A stretch of 64,000 nt of DNA from Costus lasius (Eukaryota > Streptophyta > Magnoliopsida > Zingiberales > Costaceae), in contig CM050450.1 in the NCBI GenBank assembly GCA_027563935.2, positions 14,057,957 to 14,121,956 of the forward strand, read 5' to 3'. The notes beneath the pieces were generated by a model that saw only the letters and a list, made by a program, of their open reading frames with translations, was not told the DNA's origin and did no database searches. The position numbers and the translations under genes were made by a program. Positions 1 through 12,154 of the stretch are shown in pieces (positions within the stretch are counted from its first letter, which is position 1; each line of letters begins with the position of its first letter).

Positions 1-10
1 TGACCATTTT

Positions 11-1962
11 ATGCGAAGAAGTTCTAGGACAGGTACATTCTTTGACATTGATCCAGAGATCGAGCGCACCTTCAGGACAAGAAGGAAGCAAAATCAAATT
101 CTAAAGAAAGAAATCATGAACCATCCAGGGGGGGCAATCAGATGGAACACATTCAATTTGATGTGAACAATGACCGAGTACAACAACCAATGGGCAACAA
201 CTATAACAACAGGACATTGAAAGATTACTCGACACCTTACACTTACGGTTTTCAATCAGGAATTGCTAGGCCCGTTGTTGAGGCCAACAACTTCAAAATA
301 AAACCGGCTCTTCTTTCTATGGTGCAACAAAACCAATTTGGTGGTTCTCCTCTTGAGGACCCCAACATGCACCTCTCTATTTTTCTAGAATATTGCGACA
401 TGTTGAAAATTAATAGAGTGTCTGCTGATGCTATCAGGTTGTGACTATTTCCCTTCTCTCTAAGGGATAGGGCGAGAGTTTGGCTGTACACACTACCTGC
501 TGCTTCGATAAGAACATGGGCAGAGCTTTCTCAAGCCTTTCTCTCCAAGTACTTTCCTCCATCAAAGACAATCCAATTGCGAAATCAGATAACGATCTTC
601 ATGCAAAAGGATGGAGAGTCTCTATATGAAGCTTGGGAGAGGTTTAAGGAGCTCCAAAGGATGTGTCCACATCACGGTGTTGAGACTTGGGTTTTGATCC
701 AAACGTTCTACAGCGGTTTGGATTACAACACGAGGCTTACAGTGGACGCTGCAGCAGGAGGCGCCTTGATGAATAGGAGAGTTGAAGATGCAATGAACCT
801 TCTCGAGGATATGGCGATTAACCATCACCAATGGACATCTGAGAGAGGTACTTTTACCAAGAAGTCAGGTAAGTATGACCTAGACTCTCTTACTGCACTC
901 ACGGCTAAGGTTGATAATCTGACTAGAAAGCTTGATTCTTGGTCTGTTAATTCTATGGATGTTAACACTATTTTTTGTGAGGTCTGTGGAGTTGTAGGTC
1001 ATGCAGCGGTAGATTGTCAAGCGGGAGATGGACAGATGGCTGCGGCTCATCCTGAGCAGTTGAATGCAGTTGAAAATTTCAACCAGAACAATAACCCTTA
1101 TTCCAACTACTACAATCCAGGATGGCGCAACCACCCAAATTTCTCTTACCGGACAACTCAGCCAATTCAACCTGGACAAGTTCCACCACAGCAGACCCAG
1201 CCTCCACAAGGAAACTTTAGGCAACCCAAACAGAACAATTTCAGACCACCAGGATTCTAGGCCAGAAACTATAATGCACCGCCACCACTGCAACAACAGC
1301 CAAGGCCGAACAATGATTCAAATCTGAGCAAGCAACTTGAAGGACTGACAGACATGATGAAGATGATGATGACAAGGATGGACTCCCTGGAAACACACAA
1401 CAAAATGCTAGAGAGTCAGCTAGCCCAGCAAGCTAGCTCGACTTCCAGAGCACCAGGCAAGCTTCCATCCCAACCAGAAGTTAACCCGAGGGAGCATTGC
1501 AATGCAATCTCCACTCGGAGCGGCAAACAACTTGAGGAGCCTAGGATTCCTGCACATGACACTGAGATTAAATCTCCTGAGACACTTCAACCTGGACAAT
1601 CAAAAGAGGAGATAGAACATGAGAAACCACTTGAGGATATATCTTATTTTGTAGGGTCTTGTCATAACGTTCATGTTGTTGAGGAAGTGGTTAACCAAGA
1701 AGTGATTAGTGAATTGTTTGTGGATCCTATAAAAATCTATTTTGCAGCTGAAGATGAGGTGAAGGATAATGAGGAAGCTGAAGCTTTTGTGAAACTCTTT
1801 AATTCAACTAAACTAGTCGACTTAAGGAAGGTACAATTTGAAAATCTGCATAAGGAAACAACCAAGGTAACTGATGAAGGTAAAATAAGCTTGAAATCAT
1901 TTTCTGACCCTTCAAGGTATGAACCACATGGTAATTTCATCTTCATTCTGATTTATGAATAA
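11..1962 (+). pseudogene. Athila-type gag, broken
   Basis: Gag is the structural protein that packages element RNA. An ATG at 11 opens a basic N-terminus (MRRSSRTG...). A frame change in the G7 run at 128-134 joins it to the frame holding the rest. In-frame stops are TGA at 442-444 and TAG at 1258-1260. The first fits a CGA-to-TGA transition, since the residue after IRL is normally basic in this family. The retrotransposon gag core spans about 300-840. A CCHC zinc knuckle (CEVCGVVGHAAVDC) lies near 977-1018, followed by an N/Q/P-rich stretch and then NAISTRSGK near 1504-1530, the usual gag/protease boundary. After about 1560 the frame stays open but becomes acidic and unfamiliar, where pol would be expected. 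Confidence 0.85.
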
Positions 1963-2000
1963 CACTCTTATGGTCGAGCTACCGACCTAAACCTAGTGCT

Positions 2001-2018
2001 CTTGGGAGGCAACCCAAG
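2001..2018 (+). other. Conserved TTGGGAGGCAACCCAA hairpin motif of Athila-like elements
   Basis: The sequence has 5-bp arms (TTGGG/CCCAA) around AGGCAA. The same motif, with matching upstream bases, recurs at 60085-60101 in the unrelated-looking element at the right end of the window, also just after its gag-like gene. From family knowledge it marks the end of the pol/gag region in Athila-type elements. Its function is not known to me. Confidence 0.7.
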
Positions 2019-2235
2019 TTTTTGATTGATTTTAGTTTTTATGCATAACTTTTCATTGTCATTAGTTAGTGTTCTAGATCGTTGTTTTATTTTTCATTTA
2101 ATTTTTTTGGATTTCTAGAGGGGATTGCTACTAATTTGATGTCTCTTTATGTTGTAGGAGAAAGTTGGAGCGCATGAGAATTTTTCTAGATTTTTTTCCA
2201 GAATTTTTTAAGTGAACAGTGCAAATCACGGCTTG

Positions 2236-2532
2236 GTGAACCCCACGGGGTTCACCCGTGAAGTGCACTGTGCAGGCGCCCAGGCTCATGTGTTCAGTAA
2301 GTTTCACAGCCAGGTGAACCCCAAGGGGTTCACCATATTTTCAGCATGCGCAGAAAATAACCAGTGAGCTTCACAGGCAGGTGAACCCCACGGGGTTCAC
2401 CATCTTTTCGAACTCCAGAAAATGTCCAGTAAGCTTCACGGGTCAGTGAACCCCAGTGGGTTCACCCGTGCTTCTGTTGCTTCAGCCCGACCACAGTGAA
2501 CATGACGGGCTGGTGAATCCGAGCGGGTTCAC
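2236..2532 (+). repeat. Five dispersed 20-bp quasi-palindromes (GTGAACCCC-NN-GGGGTTCAC)
   Basis: Copies start at 2236, 2314, 2381, 2446 and 2513, spaced 65-78 bp. The 9-bp arms are perfect in the copies at 2236 and 2381 and slightly degenerate in the others. The spacer sequence also repeats loosely (CCAGTAAGCTTCAC). The same palindrome family recurs inside the 3' LTR (6015-6315) and in the second Athila copy (45537-45556, about 45603-45622). Confidence 0.85.
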
Positions 2533-3027
2533 TGGTTTTCTAACCCTGTGTTCACCCGAAAATAGGGCATCGCGCGTGACTCTTGCGTCGTCGCCTCCTG
2601 TGCCGACGAAGATCATCCGATCACGTCGCCCTCTTGTCCTTCCAGCACACGGAGGAGGTTCCCAAGGGTTAGATCTAAGTTTCTGTATCGGGTTTCTTCT
2701 TCAAACGACACTAGATCTTCATTTCGCAAGTTTCTTCGAGCTTTTCAGCCGACTCGCCGCCGCCTCCTGATTCCGACGGAGCCAACCAGATTGCGCCACC
2801 TCCTCTCCCTCTTAGCACTCGAAGAAGATCTCCAGAGATCTCCAGAGGTTTGATCTAGCTTTTCCCTTCATCTAGTCGGGTTACTTCTCCAATCGGTTCC
2901 AGATTTCCTTTCCGCCAGTTTCTCCGAGTTTCTTTTTTAGTCAGTCCGCCGCCTGTGTTTTCTCTGTGCCTCCTACCAGACCTTCTCACCAGAACTCACC
3001 AACCTCTTCCGATTGCTGTCAACCACC

Positions 3028-4523
3028 ATGCCTCCAAGGACTAAAGTTATGGCTGCCAAGCAGACCTCATGCCCTCAACAGGCGCTATCTGATTCGTCCA
3101 CCACCGACGATGAGGAGTATGAGCCTACGCCTACACCTCCATTTCACCGACCATCTTCGGCGGCGACTCCAGGCTCTTCTTCCTCTCGCCATGGGCGCAC
3201 TCCTTCCAGCCGATCACAGCCATATGCCTCTCCCCCGAACGAGTTCGGGATTATCTTTCGATACGCTGACCAAGAACAACGCTATCAGATATTGTGCCAG
3301 TGCCGTGTCCTAAATACTAGGTATCTTGACAGAGGTACACTGCAGATGCTTGATATACTTGATGACGTCGACATGATGTATGCTGCAGTGGATTTGGAGC
3401 AGTTCTAGCGACTATTTTCTCCCACCTATGTTGGCGTGACTTTGGAATTTCTGAGTTCTTTGGAAGTGAAGGCCGATCCTATTCTCGAGGACGATCCAGG
3501 ACGTTTGACATTTCGGTTGGGTAACATCGAACATACCCTCACTCTCTCACAATTGCGTGGTATTTTTGGTTTTCTGGAGCCTTGTGTTCGCAGGGTCCCC
3601 ACTGAGTTCAGTGAGTAGGGTTTTTGGGGCGCAATTACTAACAAGCACATCTATTCCGCTCGCGTGGCTCGTGCATCTAGTTTATGGACCCTGTGCTCAA
3701 GTATGTCCACCGCGTGTTGGCCCACACCTTATTTGGCCGCGGTGAGAGTGATGGTATGGTTCGGCAGACCGAGCTCTTTTATCTCTGGTGTATGCTGCAC
3801 AGTTTTAGGGTGGACTCTGGGTATTATTTGGCAAAGCAATTTAGCCGTGCCACCCGTTCATTGAAAGGAGCGATTGTGATCGGCGGCCTGATTACACCAT
3901 TGGCAGTTTCCTTGGGCATCATCCCATACGGCACACTGGAAGCCACTGGCAGCAACAGGCTCGACATCGAGTCTTGCGTTGCCATGAAGCTGATTGTTCA
4001 CAAGGGAGATTCCTATTGTATGACATTCAAAGGGAGCCCATTCTGCCTTCCACTACCGAACCTAGAGCGCACATCAGTCAGAGTCCGTGGAAACTGGCGC
4101 ATCCAGCCAGTTGAGGACGCACATCCTGACCCAGTCGACACTGCACCACCAGCACCTAGAGCATTTTCCTTTGGTGGCACCTCCTCTCACGATTCTATGA
4201 TGTTTGTGTTGCAGGAAATCAGGAAGGAGCAACTCCATCAATGGGAGATGATTGATAACCTGGACACCGCCGTTACCCACATCCAGCATAACCAATCTTC
4301 GCATTGGGAGTCCATGGAAGCACACATGCAGAGACAACACAAAATGATGGGATCCGTCTGGGAGAAGATATCGATCATGGATGACCGGCTATCCGCACTC
4401 TCCGAGGACACAACAACTCGCATGAACATTTCTTCCGACGAGGAGGCCGAGCCCGACTATAGCGCACGCGGGAAGAGCAAGAGCTCCCGAGCTTCTGGCT
4501 CTCGCTCGCGCAAATGGAGGTAG
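3028..4523 (+). pseudogene. Athila ORF1-type gene, copy 1, broken
   Basis: This is the extra gene that Athila elements carry downstream of pol; its role is uncertain and it has been called env-like by position. The ATG at 3028 (MPPRTK...) was chosen because the second copy starts identically at 46106. An S/T/P-rich acidic N-terminus is followed by the conserved core TLEFLSSLEVKADPI..FRLGNIEH (about 3440-3540) and then GGLITPLAVSLGIIPYGTLEA. The C-terminal third is hydrophilic with likely coiled coil and ends in a basic SKSSRASGSRSRKWR tail. Breaks are TAG at 3406-3408 (a Gln in copy 2), TAG at 3616-3618 and a one-base frameshift near 3682. No signal peptide or clear membrane span is seen. Confidence 0.8.
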
Positions 4524-5263
4524 CCCCCCATCAGCATCGGCATCGTCATCCACTCCTCTCACAATACGATATTGCATAGAGGACTATGCAAACTTTTAGA
4601 GTGGGTGAGCTTTCTACATTCCAGTTTCTATTCTCTTGCTTCATGCGGCTACATGACTGTGACACCTTAACCTTGCTATTTTGGATGGATATTTTTACTT
4701 TGTGATGGATATTATGTGGCATTGTATCTTATATGCCATCATATTCGTGGGCCTGGTCCACATCTTCAGGCCCCACTCTGTGACAGATTTGTATGACATC
4801 ATTTTCTTGACTATGTTCGTACCGTACTTTGATTTGATGATTATGTTTTTCATACATGCTGTGTGAAAATTTTTTCCATGAGTTAGCATATGTATGAATT
4901 GTCCTATGATAGCCATGTTAAAGTTTTATGAGCTGAATGCATGATTGGTTAGAAATAATCAATAATTGTTGATAATACCTCCTTGTTAGGATTACTTTTT
5001 GATCATGTCCATATATTTTATGATTTAGAAATCTTGTAATTTGATTGATTTGAGTTGTTCATTAGTAGGTCAAACATAACTATGATTGTTAAACCAACTA
5101 AAGCTTGCAACTTACATGAGAATCGTATTGAGATACATATTCTCTTAGTTATTCTTTGAATTCCTTTCTTTTGTTGGGGAAACACTACATTTGTCAAGAA
5201 GGATATGTGATCAACTGCGGAGCATGTTTATAAAAAAAAAAAAAATTTCACTCACCCTTAGAT

Positions 5264-5411
5264 TCCTCTACTTGGCACTGCACAAAATTGGCAGTGGTAC
5301 CGAAGGACATGAGTTGAAATCTAAGAGATGTGAAGTTGAAATCAATAAAAAGACTCCTCTACTTGGCATTGCGAAAAATTGGCAATGGTACCTAAGGTTA
5401 TGAGTTGAAGT
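5264..5411 (+). repeat. Two tandem copies of a ~57-bp TTGGCACTG...CAGTGGTACC hairpin unit
   Basis: Unit 1 is about 5264-5320 and unit 2 about 5354-5411. Each reads CTCCTCTACTTGGCAYTG, an 11-base AAAATTGG-containing loop, CARTGGTACC and then GAGTTGAA. Each copy can fold through CACTG/CAGTG arms. The same pair occurs at 61881-62031, upstream of the 3' LTR of the right-hand element, so the unit is shared by two lineages. Confidence 0.75.
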
Positions 5412-5717
5412 CCAATGCAATAATCAGTATATCACACTCTACATAAAACATCTGAGTTAACCCCAACGATTTGATTTGGAAGGATTAGAATTATAAAAGT
5501 GTAGTGTGTAGGCTTGATTGAATCCTATGTTTGTTGCTTACTAGGTTATTTAGCAGCTAGTTATTGTGGGATCAAACTGTTGAACACTTGAAGCAACCAT
5601 TTACTTGATTTCTCCTGATTAGATCTTGAATTGCTATTGAATGTTTTTCTAACCTGGGAGTATATCTCAGCACAAAAGATTGCTCTTATACTTATCTTGT
5701 ATTTCATTTTATTTTAT

Positions 5718-5755
5718 TGCTTGAGGATAAGCAAAGATTTTAGTCTGGGGTATTT
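5718..5755 (+). promoter_or_regulatory. Polypurine-tract region preceding the 3' LTR
   Basis: TTGCTTGAGGATAAGCAAAG followed by GTCTGGGGTATT directly abuts the LTR start TGATG at 5756. The equivalent TTGCTTGAGGACAAGCAAGG sits at about 62388-62407 before the other 3' LTR. Both resemble the plant gypsy polypurine/plus-strand priming region. Confidence 0.65.
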
Positions 5756-7329
5756 TGATGTCTTGCATTTTAGTAGTAATTTTCATGGACATTTCATGCT
5801 AATTCTAGGCTTATTTTAATACTTTTATGCCCTTTTTAGGCTAAATTACTTGATATCTTTGGAATCTTCACTTTTGGGCACTTTTATGGAATTTCAGGTA
5901 AAAACGCCCTTTTCGACATATTTTAAAGATTCTAAGGCCATGAGAAGATTTCTTGTATGAAGACAAGGTCACACGTCAAATTTGGGCTTAAACGGAGTTA
6001 GCTTGAAAAATACGGCCAGGTGAACCCCATGAACCCAGATCTTTCGCCAGGCTGCAGGAACTTCACAGTGAGAATCACGGCCAGGTGAACCCCACCGGGT
6101 TCACCGGATTTCCTGAAGGCCGAAACCAGTCCAGAGAGAAGCATGGCTGGGTGAACCCCACGGGGTGCACTGCGCTTCTATTCACCCGTGAACCCGGCGG
6201 GGTGCACTGCGCTTCTATTCACCCCACGGGGGTGAACCCCACGGGGTGCACTGTACTTCTATTCACCCCACGGGTTCACGGGCAGGTGAACCCGGTGGGG
6301 TTCACCCGTGATTCCAACACAGTCACGCACGAGATCGAGTTCCACTCGGTTTTTCCTTGATTTCTCACTCGTTTGAAGTCCAAATTTGGCAAGTGAGGTG
6401 TCTATGGAAAGCTCTTTCAGAGGCGAATAGATGGAATATAAAGGCCCCAATTTTCTTGCCCTAAACAACGAGCATTCACATGAAGAAGCAGCGTGGGAGG
6501 AAGAACACGGCGACAGAGGTGACTTTTGGAGATTTTCGGAGATTGAGACACACGATCATCACGATTTCTTCAGGATTCCTTCGGTTCATCATCTCCTTCC
6601 CCTTAGCTTCATTTTCTTATACTTTTCATTTCATTAAAAGAGAGATTTTTAGCGTTTCAATGACGATTGTAGCGTAAACCCTATTTCGGGGCTTGGTGGA
6701 AACCCTTTGATGATTTTAATTGCTAACTTTATATCTATTTATGTTATTTGGTATGAATTGTGAGAATATTTTACTTTGATATATTTATTTCGTGGTTTTA
6801 CCTTGGCCGAGTGATTTCGCGTGTTAGCCATTACTATTCATATCGAGAGAAGGATCGTAATGGTCGAACATCTGAGTAAAACTTGCGATACCTCGACACG
6901 AGAGTGCTTGGTCTTCGCTCGAGGATTTCATAGTCTACAATAGAACTCATTGGGTTCGTCTTAGAACGATCCACCGCGAGAGTAGGAGGTCAGTCTAAAA
7001 CAAATACCGGGGTGTATCACTCGAGAGAGGGCACTTTGTACCCTAGGGTTAGACTCCTTGTGCAAAACCAATAAACCAAATAAGTAATATCTTTCTTGTG
7101 CGATTAAGATTATCATCGTGGTGGAAGCCGTAGCCCTGAATTCTCTCTTTTATCTTTTCTTTACCGAAGTAGTTGCACTTGTTTGTTTTTGATTTCCGTC
7201 TTCAAAAACCCACGTTTCGATTCGCCTAGCTATTAGGATTTGGACTTTCTAGTACTCAACCTTGTTCCCTGTGGGATTCGACATAGTTTATATTACTTCG
7301 ACATATCCCTGCACTTGCGGAGCGTGTCA
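5756..7329 (+). repeat. 3' LTR of Athila copy 1
   Basis: It starts TGATG after the polypurine region and ends ...GTGTCA near 7329, preceded by the plant gypsy LTR tail TTCCCTGTGGGATTCGACAT...CACTTGCGG. It holds a cluster of GTGAACCC/GGGTTCAC quasi-palindromes at about 6015-6315. No second LTR is in the window, so the right edge is inferred from the duplicated tail at 7742. Confidence 0.7.
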
Positions 7330-7742
7330 GTAATCTACCATGGAACCCATTGGGTTTATGTAGAACGATCCACCGTGAAAGTAGGAGACGTTCTGGGCAA
7401 ATACCGGGGTGTACACTTGAAAGAGGGCACCTTGTACCATAGGGTAGATTCCTTATGCATATTTGCAAATCCATGTAACTGATGTTTATTTCTTAGCGCA
7501 ATTAAAATCGTCGAAGTGGTGGAAACCAAAGCCTTGATATTCTCTCTCATATATTTTCCCTGCCGTAGTTGTTTGATTTCTTGCTTACGATTTCGTTTAG
7601 TTTTAGTTTTTAAGTTCCAAAAACCACGTTTTGATCTGCTTAGATTCCAAGAATTAGATTTTCTGGTACTCACCTTGTTCCCTGTGGGATTCGATGTCTT
7701 TTGTATTACTTCGACATTTTCGTGCACTTGCGGATAGTGTCA
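7330..7742 (+). repeat. Second, divergent copy of the LTR 3' end
   Basis: This stretch realigns with 6931-7329. Both contain GAACGATCCACCG, AATACCGGGGTGTA, GAGGGCAC and TTGTACC, then the tail TTCCCTGTGGGATTCGA and CACTTGCGGA.AGTGTCA. It is a tandem LTR-end duplication or the remnant of an adjacent LTR. Confidence 0.75.
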
Positions 7743-7754
7743 AATCTTGAGGAA

Positions 7755-8025
7755 AATTATCCGGTCTTGATGGCATGTTGGATAATTTGAATTGAAAAAT
7801 CACTCGGTCTTGACGGCGTGTTAGATAATTTAATTCGAAAAAATTACCCGGCCTTTCGGCGTGATGGATAATTTAATTCAGAAAATTACCCGGCCCTTCG
7901 GCGTGTTGGATAATTCGATTTGGAAATTTATCCGGCCTTGCGGCGTGTTGGATGATTTGATTTGGAAATTTATCCGGCCTTGCGGCGTGTTGGATAATTT
8001 GATTTGGAAATTTACTTCAGCCTTA
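7755..8025 (+). repeat. 42-bp tandem repeat array, about six to seven units
   Basis: Successive units read GGCGTGTTGGATAATTTGAT, then TTGGAAATTTATCCGGCCTT, then GC. Left-hand units are more degenerate than right-hand ones. Because 42 is a multiple of 3 one frame stays open, but nothing suggests coding. Confidence 0.85.
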
Positions 8026-8030
8026 GCGAA

Positions 8031-11000
8031 CACAACGTCGTATTGAGGAGTTACGCCTCGACGTTAAACGTCGACGTACGCACCTCCCAAACAACACTTT
8101 GTCGAGATGTGTCGGGGCTTTCGGTATGAATTATGCTTTGGGATCCGTATTTAGTTAATCGTGATTTGGGTCAGTTTTGAAGCATTGGCGAACTAGCCAA
8201 GGCTATGTCATTACACATATGGTATGTCTTTTTATTTATTTATTTATTTATTTGATTGAACCCAAATGACGACTCCCATCATCTTGTGTCTTAGGCTGGA
8301 GCCCCATATTAACATCATCCCTCCTCGCATGTGTTACGTCTCGTATGTTAATGTTATGTTAGTCAAAGGGTAAAGCTATCCCTTGACCATAGCATCTCGG
8401 TAGTGGAAGCCGGTTAACTCTATTGGAGATGCTAATCCTGGGGGAGTTGGCCTTTCCGGTGTAGATGCTGACAGTTCCGGCGCCGAATGGGGGTTCGCTC
8501 GTGTCAGGAGGAAAGGGAGAAGAGGATCGGCGAAATCATGTGTTGGGAATCCGTCTGCAGCTTGAAGTGGCGGCAGCATCAGCTCGTGGCGTCGTTGTCA
8601 ACTTGTGGCAGTGTTAGGGCATGTGGAGGAGGCGGAAGAGAGTGGAGGCGCTGCTTTAGTCGGCAACATAGAATACTCCGCAAACGATGGAGCGGTCGTC
8701 CCTGCTGGTGATTCAAAGGAAGCTGGAGCTAGTGTCGCAATTCGTCCGCCAATGTGAAGACGCGCTCTGCACCGTGCATCGCCAGTTGGAAGCTTACGCG
8801 CGCGATCTCAACTTCAGGATTGGCGGCCGCGGGGTGATCCACCAAAGGCGTATTGGGCCGGGTCTGTTGAGGCTGAATTTTCTTTGGGCTTTGAATCGGG
8901 GCTTTGGTTAAAACTCAGCCTTGATGCCGAGTTTTGCTGATTGAGATTGGAAGCCGGTAAGTGAAATCTCCCCATTTGCTCTCCCCCCCCCCCTTTTTTT
9001 TATTTTGTTCGCTGTTAATCTCATAGCCCTTGCTTCCTTTTACATTTTTTCTTTTTTTTTGTTCCTTTTACTTTCTCATATATATTTTTACAGCCGTGAA
9101 ACCCACTGATTTTTCCGGTGGGGAACCTCACGGCAGTGCCGTGAGAGACTTCACGGCCGTGGAGTCGACGACGGATCCACCGACGGGGGAATGTAGAAGC
9201 CGAGATTGACGTCGAGAGATCGCTCTCCTGCCTTCCAGAAGCGACGGCGAGATGACTTTACAGCAAGCTTGATTCACTTTGGGTTCTAGCCAACCAGCAG
9301 AGTGGGCCTGGGTCGGATCTGCCGGAGAAGCGGCATGCCTCTCGGGTTTGTTCATTCCTCTCTTTTTATTTATTATTTTTTATTCTCTCTTTTTTTCTTA
9401 ACGGCTCTATTTTCTTTTTCGTTTTGGTAAGAATCTTCAGATTCAAGTTCGGGTGCCTGCGAAGCTTCCGACGCACTACGGCTATCAGTGGTTCCTACCA
9501 GGTTGCAAGAAAAGTTTTATCTTCGTTCTTCTTCCATCATCGCCATTCTTTTACTATCTTCCTCTCACATCAGCGCAGTGAAACAAGATTCTATCGCTCC
9601 CTTCTTACGGTGCACCTTCTGTAGCCGGCGGAACTTGGAGAAATTTTGACAGGCAAGCATTCATGAGGCCGCAGCATTTCATCCAAATAATTCTGTTTCG
9701 TCCTTCTTTTCTTCCCCCTTTTTTTAGACCTTGACATAAGTTCCTTTCGTTTCTTTCTCGCAGCAAGAATCTCCTTCGAAGAGCTAGTGCGGTAGCAAAC
9801 CTCCTTTGGTGGATTTCTTTCTCGCAACAAAAATCTCCTTCGAAGAGTTAGTGCGGTAGCAAATCTCCTTCAACGGATTTCCAGGCGGGGGATTTTTCGC
9901 TTATGTTGTAATGATCCCTTAAGAGCAATACTGAAGAGGAGAGCTCAAGAATTTTAGTAGGTATTTCCCATTACTTCTGCTTCTCCGTGACAGACTCTGT
10001 CTCCACTTCTTCCTCCCTTTACCATTTTTATTATTTTTTTGCGTGACTTCGGCAATTCCCTCGTGTCTCTACTCCTCCCCCCTCTTGATTTTTTATCGGC
10101 CTCCTCGCGTTTTTTATCATTATCATTATTTTTTTTTACACATCTCTTCGCCCTTTTCTCTTTTTTTATCCGGCATTCTAACTCAGCTGCGCTTTCACCA
10201 CCCTCGATATGTTTTCCCTCCTACCCCCTTCTTCGGACCGACGCCTCCTTATTTTTCCTTCTTCCACTCTACTCTTCAGTCCCTCATACTCCCTCCTTTT
10301 TTTTTGCGCAAACTTTCGAGACCAGATTTCCAGCCTTCCCCCCACCGTCAACTCAGACATAGTTACCGGAATGCTTGATGCATCCATGAGATCTTAAGGG
10401 AGAAATAAGTACAAAGCGTAGTGCATGTGTGTGTCCATTGTGAGCCAGGATGCTTAGTGCATCCATGAAGCTTAAGAAGATAAATGGAAACTTCCCTTCA
10501 TTACCTTTGTATGCTTCTTGCCGTCCTCCTGTATTCCCTTCTCCTGCCTCTTCTTTTTCGGTCTCCTCTTCCTTCTTGCGATATCTTGTCTTCTCCTTTC
10601 TGTTTTGGCCGAGCTTCCCTTATGTAGGCTACCAGCGAGAATGAGCCGCTCCCCTTGACAGCTGCCCCTTTGTCTTATTCAGTTTCTCCTTTTGTCAGCT
10701 AGCGCGATTACCTTTAATTTCTTATTGCTGGCACGACTACCTTTAATTTCTTATTTCTTGTCAGCCCTAATCGCTTCCCTTTTGTTCGCTGTTTTGTTTT
10801 TTTTATTGTTGTCTTCTGTGATCACCCCTTTTGATCTTCTCTGAAACCCTTGCCTTATTCGCTGCAATCGTTTGGCGGGGTTTTCTTCTTTTATTTTACT
10901 TTCCCTGATAGCTCCCTTGTCGAGGGCTGCATTGGGCTTGAAATTTCTCTTGCGTATAAGGCTGAAACTTTCCTTGTTTAGGCAAGCAAATCAGCTTACT

Positions 11001-11340
11001 TGTAGTTCTTCCTAAGCAGGTTCCTTGATGCCTGTTAGTTCTTGTCTCATGTTGGGAGTTTGACGTTTGACTTGGCTGTCTTGGCTGAAATGTTGACCAT
11101 CTTGACCAGCCTATTATTATTAGCTTGCGTGGGCCTTGGGCTTGCTAATTGGGCTAGTTAAATTGTACAAGATCTAAATGTTTGGAACTACTCATAGAAG
11201 TCAATGCTTCATGCTAGAGCATGTTTTGTTTTGGATTCCGAGAACTTCTCAGCACAACCTGGTAGCTATTTCTTTTCCTTCCGTTTTTTTAGTAGCTGCC
11301 TCCCTGATTTAATTGTAGTCAAAATTAATTTTGACTCTAT
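8031..11340. other. Old intergenic sequence without a recognisable gene
   Basis: No protein family, LTR pair or RNA gene could be recognised. Local structure includes a (TTTA)n run near 8227-8255, a CACGGCAGTGCCGTG near-palindrome around 9130, a 64-bp direct duplication (9751-9880) and T/C-rich tracts (about 9990-10330 and 10500-10620). Open frames in the T/C tracts (for example 10039-10378) are low-complexity and not supported as genes. Confidence 0.5.
9751..9880 (+). repeat. 64-bp direct duplication
   Basis: Copies start at 9751 and 9815. Both begin TTCTTTCTCGCARCAARAAT and share CTCCTTCGAAGAG.TAGTGCGG. The second copy degenerates near 9880. Confidence 0.8.
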
Positions 11341-11344
11341 CCCT

Positions 11345-11746
11345 TTTGTACATGTATCGTGGGTGAAAATTTATAGTTCAACAGTTGCATCTTCTACTAT
11401 GGAAGCAGAATTTGTTGCATGTTATGAGACATCCAATCATGCTATATGGCTGCGTAATTTCATTTCAAGACTACAGATTGTCAATGGTGTTGAAAAGCCA
11501 CTCAAGTTATTTTGTGACAATGGAGCAGCAGTCTTGTATTCCAATAACAATAGGAGTTCTTCTAAATCAAAACATATAAACATCAAGTTCCTTGTTGAAA
11601 AAGAAAGAGTTCAGAGTGAGTTAATTTCCATTGAGTTCATAGGAACAAATTTTATGATTGCAGATCTACTTACTAAGGCATTAGCTCCAAAAGTTTTTCA
11701 TGGACATCTTAAAAACATAGGCATTACTGATTTTGATGCTATTTGA
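11345..11746 (+). pseudogene. Ty1/copia RNase H C-terminal fragment
   Basis: The frame contains the copia RNase H end: SSTVASSTMEAEFVAC, AIWLRNFI, LFCDNGAA, KSKHI and ADLLTKAL. The frame opens at 11204, but residues before about 11345 do not resemble the family, so the element is truncated there by deletion or an unrelated join. The normal upstream parts (gag, protease, integrase, reverse transcriptase) are absent. It is followed by about 400 bp of AT-rich tail and then a polypurine tract and LTR, the expected order for a copia 3' end. Confidence 0.85.
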
Positions 11747-12154
11747 TTTAGTGAGATGCACATTTTGTTCCATTTGGTTATTACTGTATTTATTGTTATG
11801 ACATTAATGAAAAATTTTCAGCTTTCATTATTTGCTCTGCTCTTTGATCTCATTTGGTTAAAGTTGGACCAGTTGGAAATTAAAAGTGATTCTATCACAT
11901 TATGTTATTTCCATGCTACATATCCATACTAGATCTATGTCATTTGATTGAGTTAATACATGTGATCACTGTGTGTCTAATTGCGATAATATATCAATGA
12001 CCGCCCCTTTGGTCCTTGTGTTAATAAGACTAATGGACGAGATTGTTTTAGATAACATCTTAAGTTATATACGCATAAAGATTATTTTAGAGATTTATAT
12101 ACGATTTAAGGTTTTATTGTGTGAATACATGGTTGCCGTGTCCAAGTGGGAGAT

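Larger units (their letters stand above)
1..7329 (+). mobile_element. Athila-type Ty3/gypsy element, 5' part outside window, pol missing
   Basis: In order the window shows a gag region (11-1962), a TTGGGAGGCAACCCAA motif, a linker with five quasi-palindromes, an Athila ORF1-type gene (3028-4523), a long AT-rich tail with tandem hairpins, a polypurine-type stretch and a 3' LTR from 5756. The 5' LTR and primer-binding site lie left of the window. No protease, reverse transcriptase or integrase sequence is seen between gag and the Athila gene, so this is a pol-deleted or non-autonomous copy. Stops and frameshifts show it is old. The Athila assignment rests on the gag motif NAISTRSGK and the ORF1 motif TLEFLSSL, both recognised from family knowledge rather than a search. 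Confidence 0.85.

Noticed and set aside
10039..10378. Two overlapping Phe/Ser/Pro-rich frames of about 110 codons
   Set aside because: Both come from one T/C-rich tract in different frames, with no family signature.
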